Positions 35,757-45,127 are shown, counted from the first letter of the stretch. The stretch is 64,000 bases of DNA from Streptomyces rubradiris (GCF_016860525.1 NZ_BNEA01000015.1:5728501-5792500); one strand, 5' to 3'. The notes: a model not told the origin generated them from the letters alone. A program made the numbers and translations.

Positions 35757-36623
35757 CTAGTGGACGGAGTGCTCCTCCGCCGGGAAGGCGCCGCCGACCA
35801 CGTCCTCGGCGAACGCCTTGGCCGCGCCGGTCATCACCTCGCGCAGGTCCGCGTACCGCTTGACGAACTTCGGCACCCGGCCGGAGGTCAGGCCGAGCAT
35901 GTCGGTCCACACCAGCACCTGCGCGTCCGTCTCCGGACCGGCGCCGATGCCGACCGTCGGGATGTGCAGCACCCGGGTGACCTCGGCCGCCAGTTCGGCC
36001 GGCACCAGCTCCAGCACCACCGCGAACGCGCCCGCGTCCTGCACGGACTTCGCGTCCCGCAGCAACTGCTGGGCCGCCTCCTCGCCGCGGCCCTGCACCC
36101 GGTAGCCCATCGCGTTCACGGACTGCGGGGTCAGGCCGATGTGCGCCATGACAGGGATGCCGGACTCCACCAGCAGGCGGATCTGCTCGTGCGAGCGCTC
36201 GCCGCCCTCCAGCTTGACCGCGCCGACCCCGGCCTCCTTCACCAGCCGGGTCGCCGAGCGCAGCGCCTGCACCGGGCCCTCCTGGTACGAGCCGAAGGGG
36301 AGGTCGCCGACGATGAGGGAGCGCCGTGTGCCGCGTACCACGGCGGCCGACAGCATGGTCATCTCGTCGAGGGTGACGGGCACGGTGGTGTCGTACCCGA
36401 GGTGGCAGTTGCCCGCCGAGTCACCGACCAGGATCACCGGTATCCCGGCCTCGTCGAAGACGGACGCGGTCATCGCGTCGTAGGCGGTGAGCATGGGCCA
36501 CTTCTCGCCCCGCTCCTTGGCGAGGGCGATGTCGCGGACGGTGATGCGGCGGGTGCCCTTCCCTCCGTACAGCGCCTTGCTGCCGTCGGAAGGCTTCGTC
36601 TGGGCAGCCGAAAGCTGCGTCAT
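35757..36623 (-). CDS. panB: 3-methyl-2-oxobutanoate hydroxymethyltransferase
   Basis: First committed enzyme of pantothenate synthesis, transferring a hydroxymethyl group from methylene-THF to ketoisovalerate; 288 residues, cytoplasmic. The Mg-binding Asp residues are in VGDSAG and [10 protein letters not shown]; the substrate Lys and Glu are in AVKLEGG and [18 protein letters not shown] motif is present as [14 protein letters not shown]. The start ATG is followed by a variable tail before the core. panC/panD are not next to it. Confidence 0.97.
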   Translation of the reverse strand: MTQLSAAQTKPSDGSKALYGGKGTRRITVRDIALAKERGEKWPMLTAYDAMTASVFDEAGIPVILVGDSAGNCHLGYDTTVPVTLDEMTMLSAAVVRGTRRSLIVGDLPFGSYQEGPVQALRSATRLVKEAGVGAVKLEGGERSHEQIRLLVESGIPVMAHIGLTPQSVNAMGYRVQGRGEEAAQQLLRDAKSVQDAGAFAVVLELVPAELAAEVTRVLHIPTVGIGAGPETDAQVLVWTDMLGLTSGRVPKFVKRYADLREVMTGAAKAFAEDVVGGAFPAEEHSVH

Positions 36624-36793
36624 TGCAACGGCTCCTTACGTCATCTCGAGGCGCCCTGACGGCGTCCCCGGACCGTCTCCATGGTGGCACCTCGTGCCGG
36701 ACAGGGCCAGAGGGGGTCCCGCTGATCCCCCGGGCCGCCCGCCGCGCCCCCTTGAACCCCGTTTCCGCGTAAGAGCTTGGTAAAGAAATTTAT

Positions 36794-36812
36794 ATACGAG
36801 ACGGTTCCGTAT
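36794..36812. promoter_or_regulatory. imperfect palindromic operator before the EmrB/QacA exporter
   Basis: The 19-mer ATACGAGACGGTTCCGTAT is an imperfect inverted repeat: perfect ATACG/CGTAT arms with partly symmetric interior (14 of 19 symmetric). It sits in an AT-rich stretch, rare here, containing TATATA, 25 bp before the ATG of the exporter. Its size and symmetry are typical of TetR-family operators, so the TetR gene downstream of the exporter is the likely ligand. Confidence 0.7.
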
Positions 36813-36836
36813 CGAAATGAACATAGGCTCGGGCGC

Positions 36837-38423
36837 ATGACAAGTCCCGTCCCTGCCTCCCGAATACCGGAAGCCGTACACCGGCGTCGCTGGGCCATCC
36901 TCGGCGTGCTGATGCTCGCCCTGCTGATCGTCGTCCTCGACAACTCGATCCTGAACGTCGCCATCAAGACCATCGCGACCCCGGCGCCGACCGGTCTCGG
37001 CGCCACCCAGAGCGAGATCGAGTGGGCGATCAACTCCTACACCCTCGTCTTCGCCGGCCTGCTGTTCACCGCCGGACTCATCGGCGACCGGCTCGGCCGC
37101 AAGAAGGTGCTGCTCGCCGGCACCCTGGTCTTCGGCATCGGCTCCGCGCTCGCCGCCGAGTCCGGCACCCCGAACCAGCTGATCGCCTACCGCGCGGTGA
37201 TGGCCCTCGGCGCCGCCTTCGTGATGCCCGCCACCCTGGCCGTCCTGATGAACGTCTTCGAGCGGCACGAGCAGCCCAAGGCCATCGGCATCTGGGCCGG
37301 CGGCGTCGGCCTCGCCATCGCCATCGGCCCGATCACCGGCGGCGCGCTGCTCGACCACTTCTGGTGGGGCTCGGTCTTCCTGATCAACGTGCCCATCGTG
37401 ATCATCGCGCTGATCCTGATGGCCTGGCTGGTGCCCGACTCCCGCGACCCCAGGCCCGGCCGCCTCGACCCCATCGGCGTCGTCCTGTCCGTCGTCGGCC
37501 TCATCCTGCTGGTCTACGGCATCATCAAGGGCGGCGAGCTGGCCGACTTCACCGACCCCCAGGTGCTCGCGACCACCCTCGGCGGCATCGTCGTCCTGGC
37601 CGCCTTCGTCGTCTTCGAGAAGCGCACCGACCACCCCTCGCTGGACGTCACCTACTTCAGGAACAAGGTCTTCTCGGCCGCCATGAGCGCCATCGCGCTG
37701 GTCTTCTTCGCGCTGATGGGCGTCACGTTCTTCGGCGTCTTCTACACCCAGAGCGTGCGCGGCTACTCGGCGCTGGAGTCCGGCCTGCTGATGCTGCCGC
37801 TCGCCGTCGCCCAGCTGCTCTTCGCGCCGCGCGCGCGGCTGGTCGTCGACCGCTTCGGCAACCGGGCCACCACCACCGGCGGCCTGCTGCTGATCGCCGC
37901 GACGCTGGCCGCGTTCACCGCCTTCGACGCCGACACCCCGATCTGGGTGCTGGAGGTCGTCTTCTTCCTCATGGGCACCGGCATGGCGCACATCATGACC
38001 CCGACCTCGGTCGTGATCATGCAGGCGCTGCCCCGGGAGAAGGCCGGCTCCGCCTCCGCGCTCAGCAACACCTTCCGCCAGGTCGGCGGCGCCCTCGGCA
38101 TCGCCGTCCTCGGCTCGGTCCTCGCCACCTCCTACCGCAACGGCATCGAGGGCAAGCTCGGCCCGCTGCCGCCGGACCTGCGCGACACCGCCGCGGAGTC
38201 CATCGAGGCCACCCTGGGCATCGCCGAGAAGCTCGGCCCGCGGGGCGAGGCCCTGGTCACCCCGGCCAACGACGCGTTCCTGCACGCCATGCACGTCACC
38301 GCGCTGTGCGGCACGGGCGTGGCGCTGGTCGGCGCCGTGGTGACGGCCCTGTTCCTGCCGGGCCGGACGCCCGCCGCGCCGCAGGGCGAGAAGGAGCCGG
38401 AGAGGGCCGCCGCGCTGGACTGA
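36837..38423 (+). CDS. MFS drug exporter, EmrB/QacA (DHA2) family
   Basis: Fourteen-helix drug:H+ antiporter of 528 residues. Motif D1 appears as [10 protein letters not shown] in helix 1, motif A as [11 protein letters not shown], and motif C as [18 protein letters not shown] in helix 5. Exported compound unknown. ATG 36837 is chosen because the conserved start follows it; an earlier in-frame ATG overlaps the operator. The gene is paired with the TetR gene at 38701, across a repeat array, in the classic exporter-repressor arrangement. Confidence 0.94.
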   Translation: MTSPVPASRIPEAVHRRRWAILGVLMLALLIVVLDNSILNVAIKTIATPAPTGLGATQSEIEWAINSYTLVFAGLLFTAGLIGDRLGRKKVLLAGTLVFGIGSALAAESGTPNQLIAYRAVMALGAAFVMPATLAVLMNVFERHEQPKAIGIWAGGVGLAIAIGPITGGALLDHFWWGSVFLINVPIVIIALILMAWLVPDSRDPRPGRLDPIGVVLSVVGLILLVYGIIKGGELADFTDPQVLATTLGGIVVLAAFVVFEKRTDHPSLDVTYFRNKVFSAAMSAIALVFFALMGVTFFGVFYTQSVRGYSALESGLLMLPLAVAQLLFAPRARLVVDRFGNRATTTGGLLLIAATLAAFTAFDADTPIWVLEVVFFLMGTGMAHIMTPTSVVIMQALPREKAGSASALSNTFRQVGGALGIAVLGSVLATSYRNGIEGKLGPLPPDLRDTAAESIEATLGIAEKLGPRGEALVTPANDAFLHAMHVTALCGTGVALVGAVVTALFLPGRTPAAPQGEKEPERAAALD

Positions 38424-38425
38424 GG

Positions 38426-38650
38426 CCCGGACCCGGCGCCACGGGAGAACCGGACTACGGGACCACGGGGAACCCGGACCGGGCGCGGCGCCACGGGACC
38501 ACGGGGGGAACCGGACCGGGCGCGGCGCCACGGGACCACGGGGGAACCGGACCGGGCGCGGCGCCACGGGACCGCGCGGGACACTGGATTCGGCCGCGGC
38601 GCAACAGGACCGCGCGGGACACTGGATCCGGGCGCGGTCCAACGGGGGAG
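38426..38650. repeat. 36-38-bp degenerate tandem repeat, about 6 units
   Basis: Longer units start at 38473, 38511, 38547 and 38585 (38, 36, 38, 38 bp), preceded by two shorter decayed units and followed by a partial one. The core is GGACCGGGCGCGGCGCCACG. The array separates the exporter from its TetR gene and would lie inside a shared transcript if they were one operon. Confidence 0.8.
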
Positions 38651-38700
38651 GGAGGCCGCTGCGGGACAATCACCGCAGCACACCGAGAGGACGGAACGAC

Positions 38701-39330
38701 GTGAGCCTTGCCGGCAGCCGGCCGCGACCGGACGCACCAGCGCGGGGCCGCCCGCGCAGCGAAGCCGCGGAGCGCGCCATCCTGGACGGGGTGATGAGGC
38801 TCCTGGAGGAGGGCGTGCCCCTCGCGGAGCTGTCCATCGAGCGGATCGCCCGCACCGCCGGGGTCGGCAAGGCCACCATCTACCGCCGCTGGAGCGGCAA
38901 GGAGGAACTGTTCATCGAGGTGGTCCGCGCGGCCGAGCCACCCGAGCCGGAACTCCCCGGCACCTCCATGCGCGACGATCTCCTCGTCCTGCTGGAGAAC
39001 CTGCGCCAGCGCGGACTGGCCAGCCGCTCCTCGGTCCTGCTGCACAACGTGCACGTCCAGATGAAGAGCAACCCGAGGATCTGGGCCGCGTACCACGAGA
39101 ACGTCATAGAGCCCCGGCGCCGGCTCGTCCTGGACGTGCTGCGCCGCGGGCAGCTCAACGGCGAACTGCGCGCGGACGTCGACGTGGACCTGGCGAACGA
39201 CCTGTTCGTCGGACCGATCCTGGTCCGCTCCGTCCTGCGCCCCGAGGTCGACCTGCCGGAAGACCTGGCGCAGGAGATCGTCGACTCGGTCCTGGCCGGC
39301 CTACGGCCCGTCAGCTCCACAGCCTCGTAG
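38701..39330 (+). CDS. TetR/AcrR regulator paired with the EmrB/QacA exporter
   Basis: A 209-residue TetR repressor. Its HTH is ELSIERIARTAGVGKATIYR (about 41-60) after RPRSEAAERAILDGVMRLLEEG; the C-terminal helices form the ligand-binding dimer domain of the TetR_C_16 type. GTG start with GAGAGGACGG upstream. It probably binds the 36794 palindrome and releases it when the exported compound is present. Confidence 0.92.
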   Translation: MSLAGSRPRPDAPARGRPRSEAAERAILDGVMRLLEEGVPLAELSIERIARTAGVGKATIYRRWSGKEELFIEVVRAAEPPEPELPGTSMRDDLLVLLENLRQRGLASRSSVLLHNVHVQMKSNPRIWAAYHENVIEPRRRLVLDVLRRGQLNGELRADVDVDLANDLFVGPILVRSVLRPEVDLPEDLAQEIVDSVLAGLRPVSSTAS

Positions 39331-39485
39331 CACTCGTGTGCGCGTTTCGTCACAGACCCCGCCCGCCCGGGGCCCGGCCGGAACTCCCGCCGCCGCATCA
39401 CACGTCATCGTCTTCCGTACGGCCGTCACGGGACGGCGGAACAGAGCCGGTCATCCCCTAGGGTCGGGACCACGGGGGACGAACG

Positions 39486-40565
39486 GTGTGCACGGCAGGC
39501 AGTGAGGCAGACGGTATGGCGCAGCAGGCGTACATGACGGAGACGGCGGACGGCGGCTCGGGGCCCGAGCGACCGGGGACCCGGCTCCGACGCCTGGCGC
39601 ACCGGCTGTCCACCGGCTGGCGGGGCGATCCGCGCATCTGGCACCGCGGCGCCGTGCTCACCGCGCTGGCCCTGCTGCTCGCCCTGGTGATGCTGGTGCA
39701 CGCCCACATCCCGAACGCGGTGGGCAACCTCGGCAGCCTCACCGAGACCTTCCTGCCCTGGCTGGGCCTGGCCATCCCGGTGCTGCTGGTGCTCGGCGTG
39801 GTGCGCAGGTCGGCGATCGCGCTGATCGCCGTACTGCTGCCGGCGATCGTCTGGCTGAACCTCTTCGGCGGGCTGCTGACCGACAAGGCGGGCAGCGGCG
39901 GCGATCTCACGGTGGCCACCCACAACGTCAACGCCGACAACCCCGATCCGGCCGCCACCGCCACCGACGTGGCCGCGTCCGGCGCCGACGTGCTGGCCCT
40001 GGAGGAGCTGCCCGCCTCCGCCGTCCCCGTCTACGAGAAGGCGCTGGCGCCGGCGTACCGGCACCACGCGGTGGTGGGCACGGTCGGGCTGTGGAGCAAG
40101 TACCCGATGACCGACGTACGCGCCGTCGACATCAAGCTCGGCTGGAAGCGGGCGATGCGCGCCACCGTGGCGACCCCCGAGGGTCCGGTCGCGGTCTACG
40201 TCGCCCACCTGCCGTCCGTCCGGGTGAAGATCGAGGCCGGGTTCACCGCCCGGCAGCGGGACAAGAGCGCCGACGCGCTCGGCGAGGCCATCGCCGACGA
40301 GCCCCTGCGCCGGGTGGTGCTGCTGGGCGACCTCAACGGCACCATGAACGACCGCTCGCTGAACGCCGTCACCTCCCAGCTGCGCTCCACGCAGGGCGCG
40401 GCGGGCAGCGGCTTCGGGTTCAGCTGGCCGGCGTCGTTCCCGATGGCCCGCATCGACCAGATCATGGTCCGGGGCGCGGAGCCGGAGAGCAGTTGGACGC
40501 TGCCGCGCACCGACAGCGACCACTTGCCGGTGGCGGCCCGTGTGAAGCTGGACACAGGCTCGTAA
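39486..40565 (+). CDS. membrane-anchored endonuclease/exonuclease/phosphatase family protein
   Basis: A 359-residue protein with three membrane helices in the first 145 residues, followed by an extracytoplasmic EEP (DNase I-like) domain. Domain landmarks are THNVNADNPDP (the N-terminal metal Asn), ALEELPASA (metal Glu), VAHLPSV (catalytic His), VLLGDLNGTMND (Asp/Asn) and SDHLPV (final Asp-His). Activity may be on nucleic acids, phospholipids or phosphoinositide-like substrates. GTG 39486 has GGGGGA upstream; ATG 39516 is another option. Confidence 0.9.
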   Translation: MCTAGSEADGMAQQAYMTETADGGSGPERPGTRLRRLAHRLSTGWRGDPRIWHRGAVLTALALLLALVMLVHAHIPNAVGNLGSLTETFLPWLGLAIPVLLVLGVVRRSAIALIAVLLPAIVWLNLFGGLLTDKAGSGGDLTVATHNVNADNPDPAATATDVAASGADVLALEELPASAVPVYEKALAPAYRHHAVVGTVGLWSKYPMTDVRAVDIKLGWKRAMRATVATPEGPVAVYVAHLPSVRVKIEAGFTARQRDKSADALGEAIADEPLRRVVLLGDLNGTMNDRSLNAVTSQLRSTQGAAGSGFGFSWPASFPMARIDQIMVRGAEPESSWTLPRTDSDHLPVAARVKLDTGS

Positions 40566-40656
40566 CCTGCCGGAATACCGACCCTGAGAGCGTTTGTTCG
40601 GCACGGGAACATACTGCGAGACTTTCCGTCCCCTCCTCCGCTCTGAAAGGTCCCTC

Positions 40657-41880
40657 ATGCCCCTGGCCCTGCTCGCCCTAGCCGTGGGCGCCTTCGGCAT
40701 CGGTACGACCGAGTTCGTGATGATGGGCCTGCTGCCCGACGTCGCGGACGACCTGCACATCTCGATCCCCTCCGCCGGGCACCTGGTCTCGGCGTACGCG
40801 CTGGGCGTCGTCATCGGCGCCCCGCTGCTGGCCGCGCTCACGGCCCGCATGTCCCGCCGTACGGTGCTGATCGCGCTGATGGCCCTGTTCGTGGCGGGCA
40901 ACGCCCTGTCGGCGTTCGCCCCCGGCAACGCCTCGCTGCTGGCGGCCCGCTTCCTGAGCGGCCTGCCGCACGGCGCCTTCTTCGGGGTGGGCGCGGTGGT
41001 CGCCACGGCGATGGTCCCGCCGGAGCGCAAGGCCCGCTCGGTGTCCCTGATGTTCCTCGGCCTGACCGTCGCCAACATCGCGGGCGTCCCCGCCGCGACG
41101 CTCATGGGCCAGCACCTGGGCTGGCGGGCGACGTTCCTCGCGGTGAGCGCGATCGGTGTGGCCGCGATAGCGTCCCTGGCGCTGCTGATCCCCCGCGACC
41201 ACGCCCCCGCCCCTGCGACGGGCCTGCGCGGCGAACTGGCGGCACTGCGCTCGCTGCCGGTCTGGCTGGCCCTCGGTACGACGGTGGCGGGCTTCGGCGC
41301 GCTGTTCGCGGCGTACAGCTACGTCACCCCGATGCTGACGGACACGGCGGGCTACGCGGAGACCAGCGTGACCCTGCTGCTGGCCCTGTTCGGCGTCGGC
41401 GCGACGGCGGGCAACCTGCTGGGCGGACGCCTGGCGGACCACTCCCTGCGGGCCACCCTGTTCGGCGGGCTTGCTTCCCTGATGCTGGTCCTGCTCCTGT
41501 TCCCCCTGATGATGCGGGCGGAGTGGAGCGCGGCGCTGGCGGTCGCCCTGCTGGGCATGGCGGCGTTCGTCACGGGCTCCCCGCTCCAGCTGATGGTGAT
41601 GGAGAAGGCGTCGGCGGCCCCCTCCCTCGCCTCCTCGGCCAACCAGGCGGCGTTCAACCTGGCCAACGCGGGCGGCGCGTGGCTCGGCGGCCTGGCCCTC
41701 TCGGCGGGCTTCGGTACGACGTCCCCCGCGCTGGCGGGCGCGCTGCTGGCGGTGCTGGGGCTGGGCGTGGCGGGTGTGTCGTACGGAGTGGACCGTCGGC
41801 GTGCGGTGGCGCACGCGGGGCGGGTGGTGGCGGCGCACGTGCCGTCGGCCGCGGAGACGACCGGGGCGCGCAACGGGTAG
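40657..41880 (+). CDS. MFS transporter, DHA1 (Cmx/AraJ-like)
   Basis: Twelve-helix antiporter of 407 residues. The segment FGIGTTEFVMMGLLPDVADD and motif A region LTARMSRRTVLI place it near chloramphenicol/arabinose efflux-type permeases. GAAAGG precedes the ATG. Substrate unknown, and no regulator is adjacent. Codon usage looks slightly different from its neighbours in the second half, where GCG and GGC codons rise, but not enough to suggest transfer. Confidence 0.92.
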   Translation: MPLALLALAVGAFGIGTTEFVMMGLLPDVADDLHISIPSAGHLVSAYALGVVIGAPLLAALTARMSRRTVLIALMALFVAGNALSAFAPGNASLLAARFLSGLPHGAFFGVGAVVATAMVPPERKARSVSLMFLGLTVANIAGVPAATLMGQHLGWRATFLAVSAIGVAAIASLALLIPRDHAPAPATGLRGELAALRSLPVWLALGTTVAGFGALFAAYSYVTPMLTDTAGYAETSVTLLLALFGVGATAGNLLGGRLADHSLRATLFGGLASLMLVLLLFPLMMRAEWSAALAVALLGMAAFVTGSPLQLMVMEKASAAPSLASSANQAAFNLANAGGAWLGGLALSAGFGTTSPALAGALLAVLGLGVAGVSYGVDRRRAVAHAGRVVAAHVPSAAETTGARNG

Positions 41881-41935
41881 TGATCCGCGGGATTCGCCCT
41901 TCCTCTGGCTATTCAAGTTTGATTAGGTTGCGGGC

Positions 41936-42637
41936 ATGGGTGAAAAGACCGTTCCGATCCTGCCGTGCCGCACCATCCAGCCCGTCCTCGACTTCTACGG
42001 CGCCCTCGGGTTCGAGGTCACCTTCCAGCAGAAGAGCCCCAACCCGTACGCGGTCGTGGCGCGCGGCGGCATCCAGCTCCACTTCTTCGGGATGAAGGGG
42101 TACGAACCGGCCGAGTCGTACAGCACGTGCTACATCGAGACCGATGACGTGGACGGCCTGCACGAGACCTTCCGGGCCGGCCTCAAGGCGGCGTACGGCA
42201 GAGTCCCGATCCGCGGGCTGCCGCGCTTAGGGGCGTTGAAGGACACGTCGCACGGTGTACGGCAGTTCCTCATGACCGATCCGGGCGGCAACTGCCTGCG
42301 GATCGGCCAGCGGACGAGCCAGGACCCCCACCACCGGCCCGCGCCCAAGGAGACCTTCCTCCGCGCTCTGCATCATGCCGCCCTCCTCGCGGACTCCAGG
42401 GACGACCCGGAGGGCGCGGCGAAGATCATCGACCGGGTGCTGCGCATGGAGGACGAGCGGCCCACTCCCGTGCAGTTGCTCCGCCTTCTCGTGCTGCGCG
42501 CGGATGTCGCCGGGCGCCTCGGTGACGAGGAGACGGCGGCGTCCGCGCGCGCGAAGGCGGCCGCGGTCCGCCTGACGGCGGGGGAGCGTGAGTCGGTACG
42601 CGATGACCTGGAGCGTCTTGAGGAGCTACGGGGCTGA
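41936..42637 (+). CDS. VOC family (bleomycin-resistance-like) protein with helical tail
   Basis: A 233-residue protein. Residues 1-125 form a vicinal-oxygen-chelate (glyoxalase/bleomycin-resistance) domain: PCRTIQPVLDFYGALGFEV at the start, GGIQLHFFG, and FLMTDPGGNCLRIG at the end; this is the drug-binding type. A C-terminal all-helical segment (about 140-233; FLRALHHAALLADSRDD, then alanine-rich helices) is not part of that fold and may help dimerise. TAGGTT (41924-41929) lies 6 nt before the ATG, so a leaderless mRNA is likely. Confidence 0.88.
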   Translation: MGEKTVPILPCRTIQPVLDFYGALGFEVTFQQKSPNPYAVVARGGIQLHFFGMKGYEPAESYSTCYIETDDVDGLHETFRAGLKAAYGRVPIRGLPRLGALKDTSHGVRQFLMTDPGGNCLRIGQRTSQDPHHRPAPKETFLRALHHAALLADSRDDPEGAAKIIDRVLRMEDERPTPVQLLRLLVLRADVAGRLGDEETAASARAKAAAVRLTAGERESVRDDLERLEELRG

Positions 42638-42679
42638 CCTGGGCCGGTGGGCTTGGTCTGTGTCCTCTGGGGACGAAGT

Positions 42680-42840
42680 GGCCGTTGGGCCGCTCGCTTC
42701 TTGGTCAGTGTCGGGCTTCCACGAGGCGAGTCAAGGGCGCGTTCCGCGTCGGCTGCGCCGATGGGCCTGCGGCCCACCCTTGACACACCTCGCTCCAGCC
42801 CGGGTGAGAAGCGAGCGAGCGGCCCGAAGGAACAGTGGCC
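42680..42840. repeat. large imperfect inverted repeat
   Basis: Two arms of about 58 and 64 bp (42680-42737 and 42777-42840) are reverse complements with small gaps: GGGCCGCTCGCT pairs with AGCGAGCGGCCC, and AGTCAAGGG at the inner end pairs with CCCTTGACA. The loop is about 39 bp. Such structures resemble non-autonomous MITE-like or REP-type elements, or a very stable transcript hairpin. Confidence 0.65.
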
Positions 42841-42901
42841 CAGCCCGGTACCGGACCCATGGGCGACCTACGAGGCCCCGTCGGCAGGGTCACGCGCTCG
42901 C

Positions 42902-43060
42902 GCCTCGCCTGCACGCCGGGGCGGCAAAGCGGCTACCGGCCCGGTGGCGGGTGCGCGTCCTCGCCTCGCCTGCACGCCGGGCGGGCTCAGCGGCTTGCGG
43001 CCCGGTGGCGGGTGCGCGTCCTCGCCTCGCCTGCACGCCGGCTCGGCTTGGCGGCTGTCC
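42902..43060. repeat. 61-bp tandem repeat, 3 units
   Basis: The 18-mer GCCTCGCCTGCACGCCGG recurs at 42902, 42963 and 43024, an exact 61-bp period; units 1 and 2 also share GGCCCGGTGGCGGGTGCGCG. A diverged inverted copy of the unit occurs on the other side of the next gene (44593-44650). Confidence 0.8.
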
Positions 43061-43146
43061 GTGAGGGGGGAGGGAAGGGGCTGAAAGGGGCTGATTCGTG
43101 GGATCGGCGGGTGGTGGCGGGCAGGGACCCTGTCTCTGGACCAGTC

Positions 43147-43162
43147 ATTCCAAAACAACCCA
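43147..43162. repeat. 16-bp direct repeat, copy 1
   Basis: ATTCCAAAACAACCCA, an AT-rich word in very GC-rich DNA, occurs here and again at 44445-44460 in the same orientation, flanking one membrane-protein gene. TGGAC precedes both copies. Confidence 0.7.
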
Positions 43163-43254
43163 TCGGCCGGGCTCGCTGTCAGTGCTCTGTGCCATGATGC
43201 GGTCGCGTCCCAGGGGAGTGGGCGCGGGTCTGCTGATTGCCAGGGGGTTGGGGG

Positions 43255-44355
43255 ATGGGCGTGGGTACGGGGCCGGACGGCTCGTCCAGGTCCGACGAGG
43301 AGTGGGAACGGTTTCTGCGCGAGTCGGTGGCGGGCGCCGCCGACGCGCCCAAGGAGCCGTCGGCGCGGGCCCGCGAGGTGGCAAAGCGGTTGCGCACGGC
43401 CCCCGCCCGGGGCCCGGAGGGCTGGCGCGGCTACACGCCCGCGCGACCCAAGCGGCGCACGGGCTGGTACGTGGTCGGATTGCTGGCCTTGCTGACACTG
43501 CTTGTGGTGGCGCTCGCGCCGGGGCGGACGGTGGACCTGTTCGCCGGCGACGACCGTGACTCCGCGCCGTTGGCGGCCGAGACCGTCCGCCCGACCCAGG
43601 CTCCCCCGGCGGAGGCGGACCAACGCCCCACCGCGCAGGAGCCGTTCCGCGGTTCGCCGGCGGCGCGCTGGGCGAGTGGGGCGGCCGGGATCACCGTGCC
43701 GAAGGCCAGGGCGGTCGGCTGGATGAGCGCGGCACAGGTCGAGCGGGCCCTCGCCCGCAGCCGGGACTTCCTCGTTGCGTCGAGCCTGGACCGCGGGGTG
43801 CTGCGGGGCGAGCGCCCGGAGAAGGCGATCGCGCTGATCAATCCGCACCAGCGGGACGTCCAAGACTTCCTGAAGACCGCTTTCCGGACCCCGGGCGAGG
43901 AGAGCGACCCGCTGCTCCTCTTCAGCCGCTTCAGGCCCTCCCAGGCCCGTCTGGTCGGCAGCGTCGTGAAGACCCGGGGCCGGCTCACGTTCCAGGAGGG
44001 CGAGCGCGGCGCGCTCCAGGTGACCGCCGACGTGACCTTCGTCTACCCGGTCACCCGCGCGGACGCGGGCGGCGACGACGAGATCGTGCGCACGATCATC
44101 CGGCGCGAGCTGGTCATGAGTTGGGACGACCCGGACAAGGTGATCACCGAGCCGGGCACGTTCTCGATCGTCTCGTACAAATACACCATGACCAACGGCG
44201 GCTGCGGCGCCCCCACGGGCTACTTCACCCCGCCCTTCGGCGCGGACCGCCGGGCGGACGAGGCCGACAGGGAGATCGACCCGTACGACCGCAGCGGCCC
44301 GGTCGGACGGGGCGGGTCGGCCGGCGACGAGTGCGCGAGGGCGACACGATCGTAG
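43255..44355 (+). CDS. hypothetical membrane-anchored protein
   Basis: A 366-residue protein with a basic cytoplasmic head (FLRESVAGAADAPKEPSARA), one membrane helix (WYVVGLLALLTLLVVAL, about 70-86), a Pro/Ala-rich linker and an extracellular domain. The last contains WMSAAQVERALARSRDFLVA and a Cys pair near GGCGAPTGYF. Streptomyces has similar proteins of unknown function. ATG 43255 is chosen over a TTG at 43237 because GGGGG lies just upstream. It is flanked by 16-bp direct repeats and by inverted 61-bp-type repeats. Confidence 0.8.
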   Translation: MGVGTGPDGSSRSDEEWERFLRESVAGAADAPKEPSARAREVAKRLRTAPARGPEGWRGYTPARPKRRTGWYVVGLLALLTLLVVALAPGRTVDLFAGDDRDSAPLAAETVRPTQAPPAEADQRPTAQEPFRGSPAARWASGAAGITVPKARAVGWMSAAQVERALARSRDFLVASSLDRGVLRGERPEKAIALINPHQRDVQDFLKTAFRTPGEESDPLLLFSRFRPSQARLVGSVVKTRGRLTFQEGERGALQVTADVTFVYPVTRADAGGDDEIVRTIIRRELVMSWDDPDKVITEPGTFSIVSYKYTMTNGGCGAPTGYFTPPFGADRRADEADREIDPYDRSGPVGRGGSAGDECARATRS

Positions 44356-44444
44356 AGCGGTCGCGGCCTGGTGACCCGCATGGTGAGGCGTCCCCGCTGC
44401 TGCCGTGGCGGCGAGAGGGGTGGGCGGGTTGGTTATGGACAGGT

Positions 44445-44460
44445 ATTCCAAAACAACCCA
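44445..44460. repeat. 16-bp direct repeat, copy 2
   Basis: Second copy of ATTCCAAAACAACCCA, identical over 16 bp to 43147-43162. The separation between copies is 1298 bp and the intervening DNA holds a single gene. Confidence 0.7.
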
Positions 44461-44592
44461 CCTGGTGTAGTGGGCGGCACCCCGGTTGCCTCGGCCGCCA
44501 ACGGAGTCCGAAGGCGCCCCTGCGGCCCGTGCGCCCGGCCGTCAGACGCCCAACCGCCCCGCAGTGCATGCGGGCGCGACCGCGTACCACCC

Positions 44593-44650
44593 ACCGGGCC
44601 GCAAGCCGCTGAGCCCGCCCGGCGTGCCGGCGAGGCGCGGGCGCGCATCC
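44593..44650. repeat. inverted diverged copy of the 61-bp unit
   Basis: Read in reverse complement this stretch gives GCCGGGCGGGCTCAGCGG then CTTGCGGCCCGGTGG, nearly identical to unit 2 of the 42902 array in the same order. So related repeat DNA flanks the membrane-protein gene in opposite orientations. Confidence 0.65.
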
Positions 44651-44735
44651 CCGACCCAGGATGCGAACGCAGCCGACGGCAGGGGCCAAAGGAGCTGAGC
44701 CGGCCACTTTCCCGGGCTGCCCCACGGCAACCTCT

Positions 44736-45095
44736 TCAACTCCTCAGCTCACACCACACCGTCTTGCAGTCGGGCCCCTGCACCACGCCCCAGCACTCGG
44801 CCAAGGCAACTACGAGCGCCAGACCCCGCCCCGACTCCTCCGACTCCGTGGCTGCGAGAAGCACGGGCAACGCACGCGGATCAGGATCGGTCACCTCGAT
44901 CCGGGTACGGCCGCAATGGGGCGCCGTACCGATGACACGTACGGTCACCGGCGTACCGTCGCCCAAGTGGTCGATGACGTTGGTCAGCAACTCGGTCGCG
45001 CACAGATGCACGTCGTAACCGTGCTCCCGCAACTGGTGCCGCAGGTCCGGCGCGGCCTTAGGTGTCGCCAGCGTGTGGAACTCCATCGGCGTCAT
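44736..45095 (-). CDS. ATP-binding protein, anti-sigma-factor-type HATPase
   Basis: A 119-residue GHKL-fold protein of the RsbW/SpoIIAB-like group abundant in streptomycetes. The N box is CATELLTNVIDHLGDG (about 32-47), the G1 region DPDPRALPV lacks a perfect DxGxG, and the G2 box is SGRGLALVVALAECWGV. It may bind ATP and a sigma or partner factor. ATG 45095 is used; its ribosome site is weak. The next gene starts 33 bp away on the other strand. Confidence 0.85.
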   Translation of the reverse strand: MTPMEFHTLATPKAAPDLRHQLREHGYDVHLCATELLTNVIDHLGDGTPVTVRVIGTAPHCGRTRIEVTDPDPRALPVLLAATESEESGRGLALVVALAECWGVVQGPDCKTVWCELRS

Positions 45096-45127
45096 CGCTC
45101 GGCCGCCGCCTTCCGCAATATGTCACG

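Larger units (their letters stand above)
42638..43254. other. long non-coding, repeat-rich region
   Basis: No gene is visible in 617 bp. In order it holds the large imperfect inverted repeat, a GC-rich spacer, the 61-bp tandem array, a GGGA-rich tract, the 16-bp element at 43147, and the promoter side of the membrane-protein gene (CATGAT at 43193-43198 is a possible -10). Confidence 0.6.
44356..44735. other. non-coding region between membrane-protein gene and ATP-binding gene
   Basis: No gene is seen. It carries the second 16-bp repeat copy (44445) and an inverted, diverged copy of the 61-bp unit. The rest is GC-rich sequence without repeats. Confidence 0.6.
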
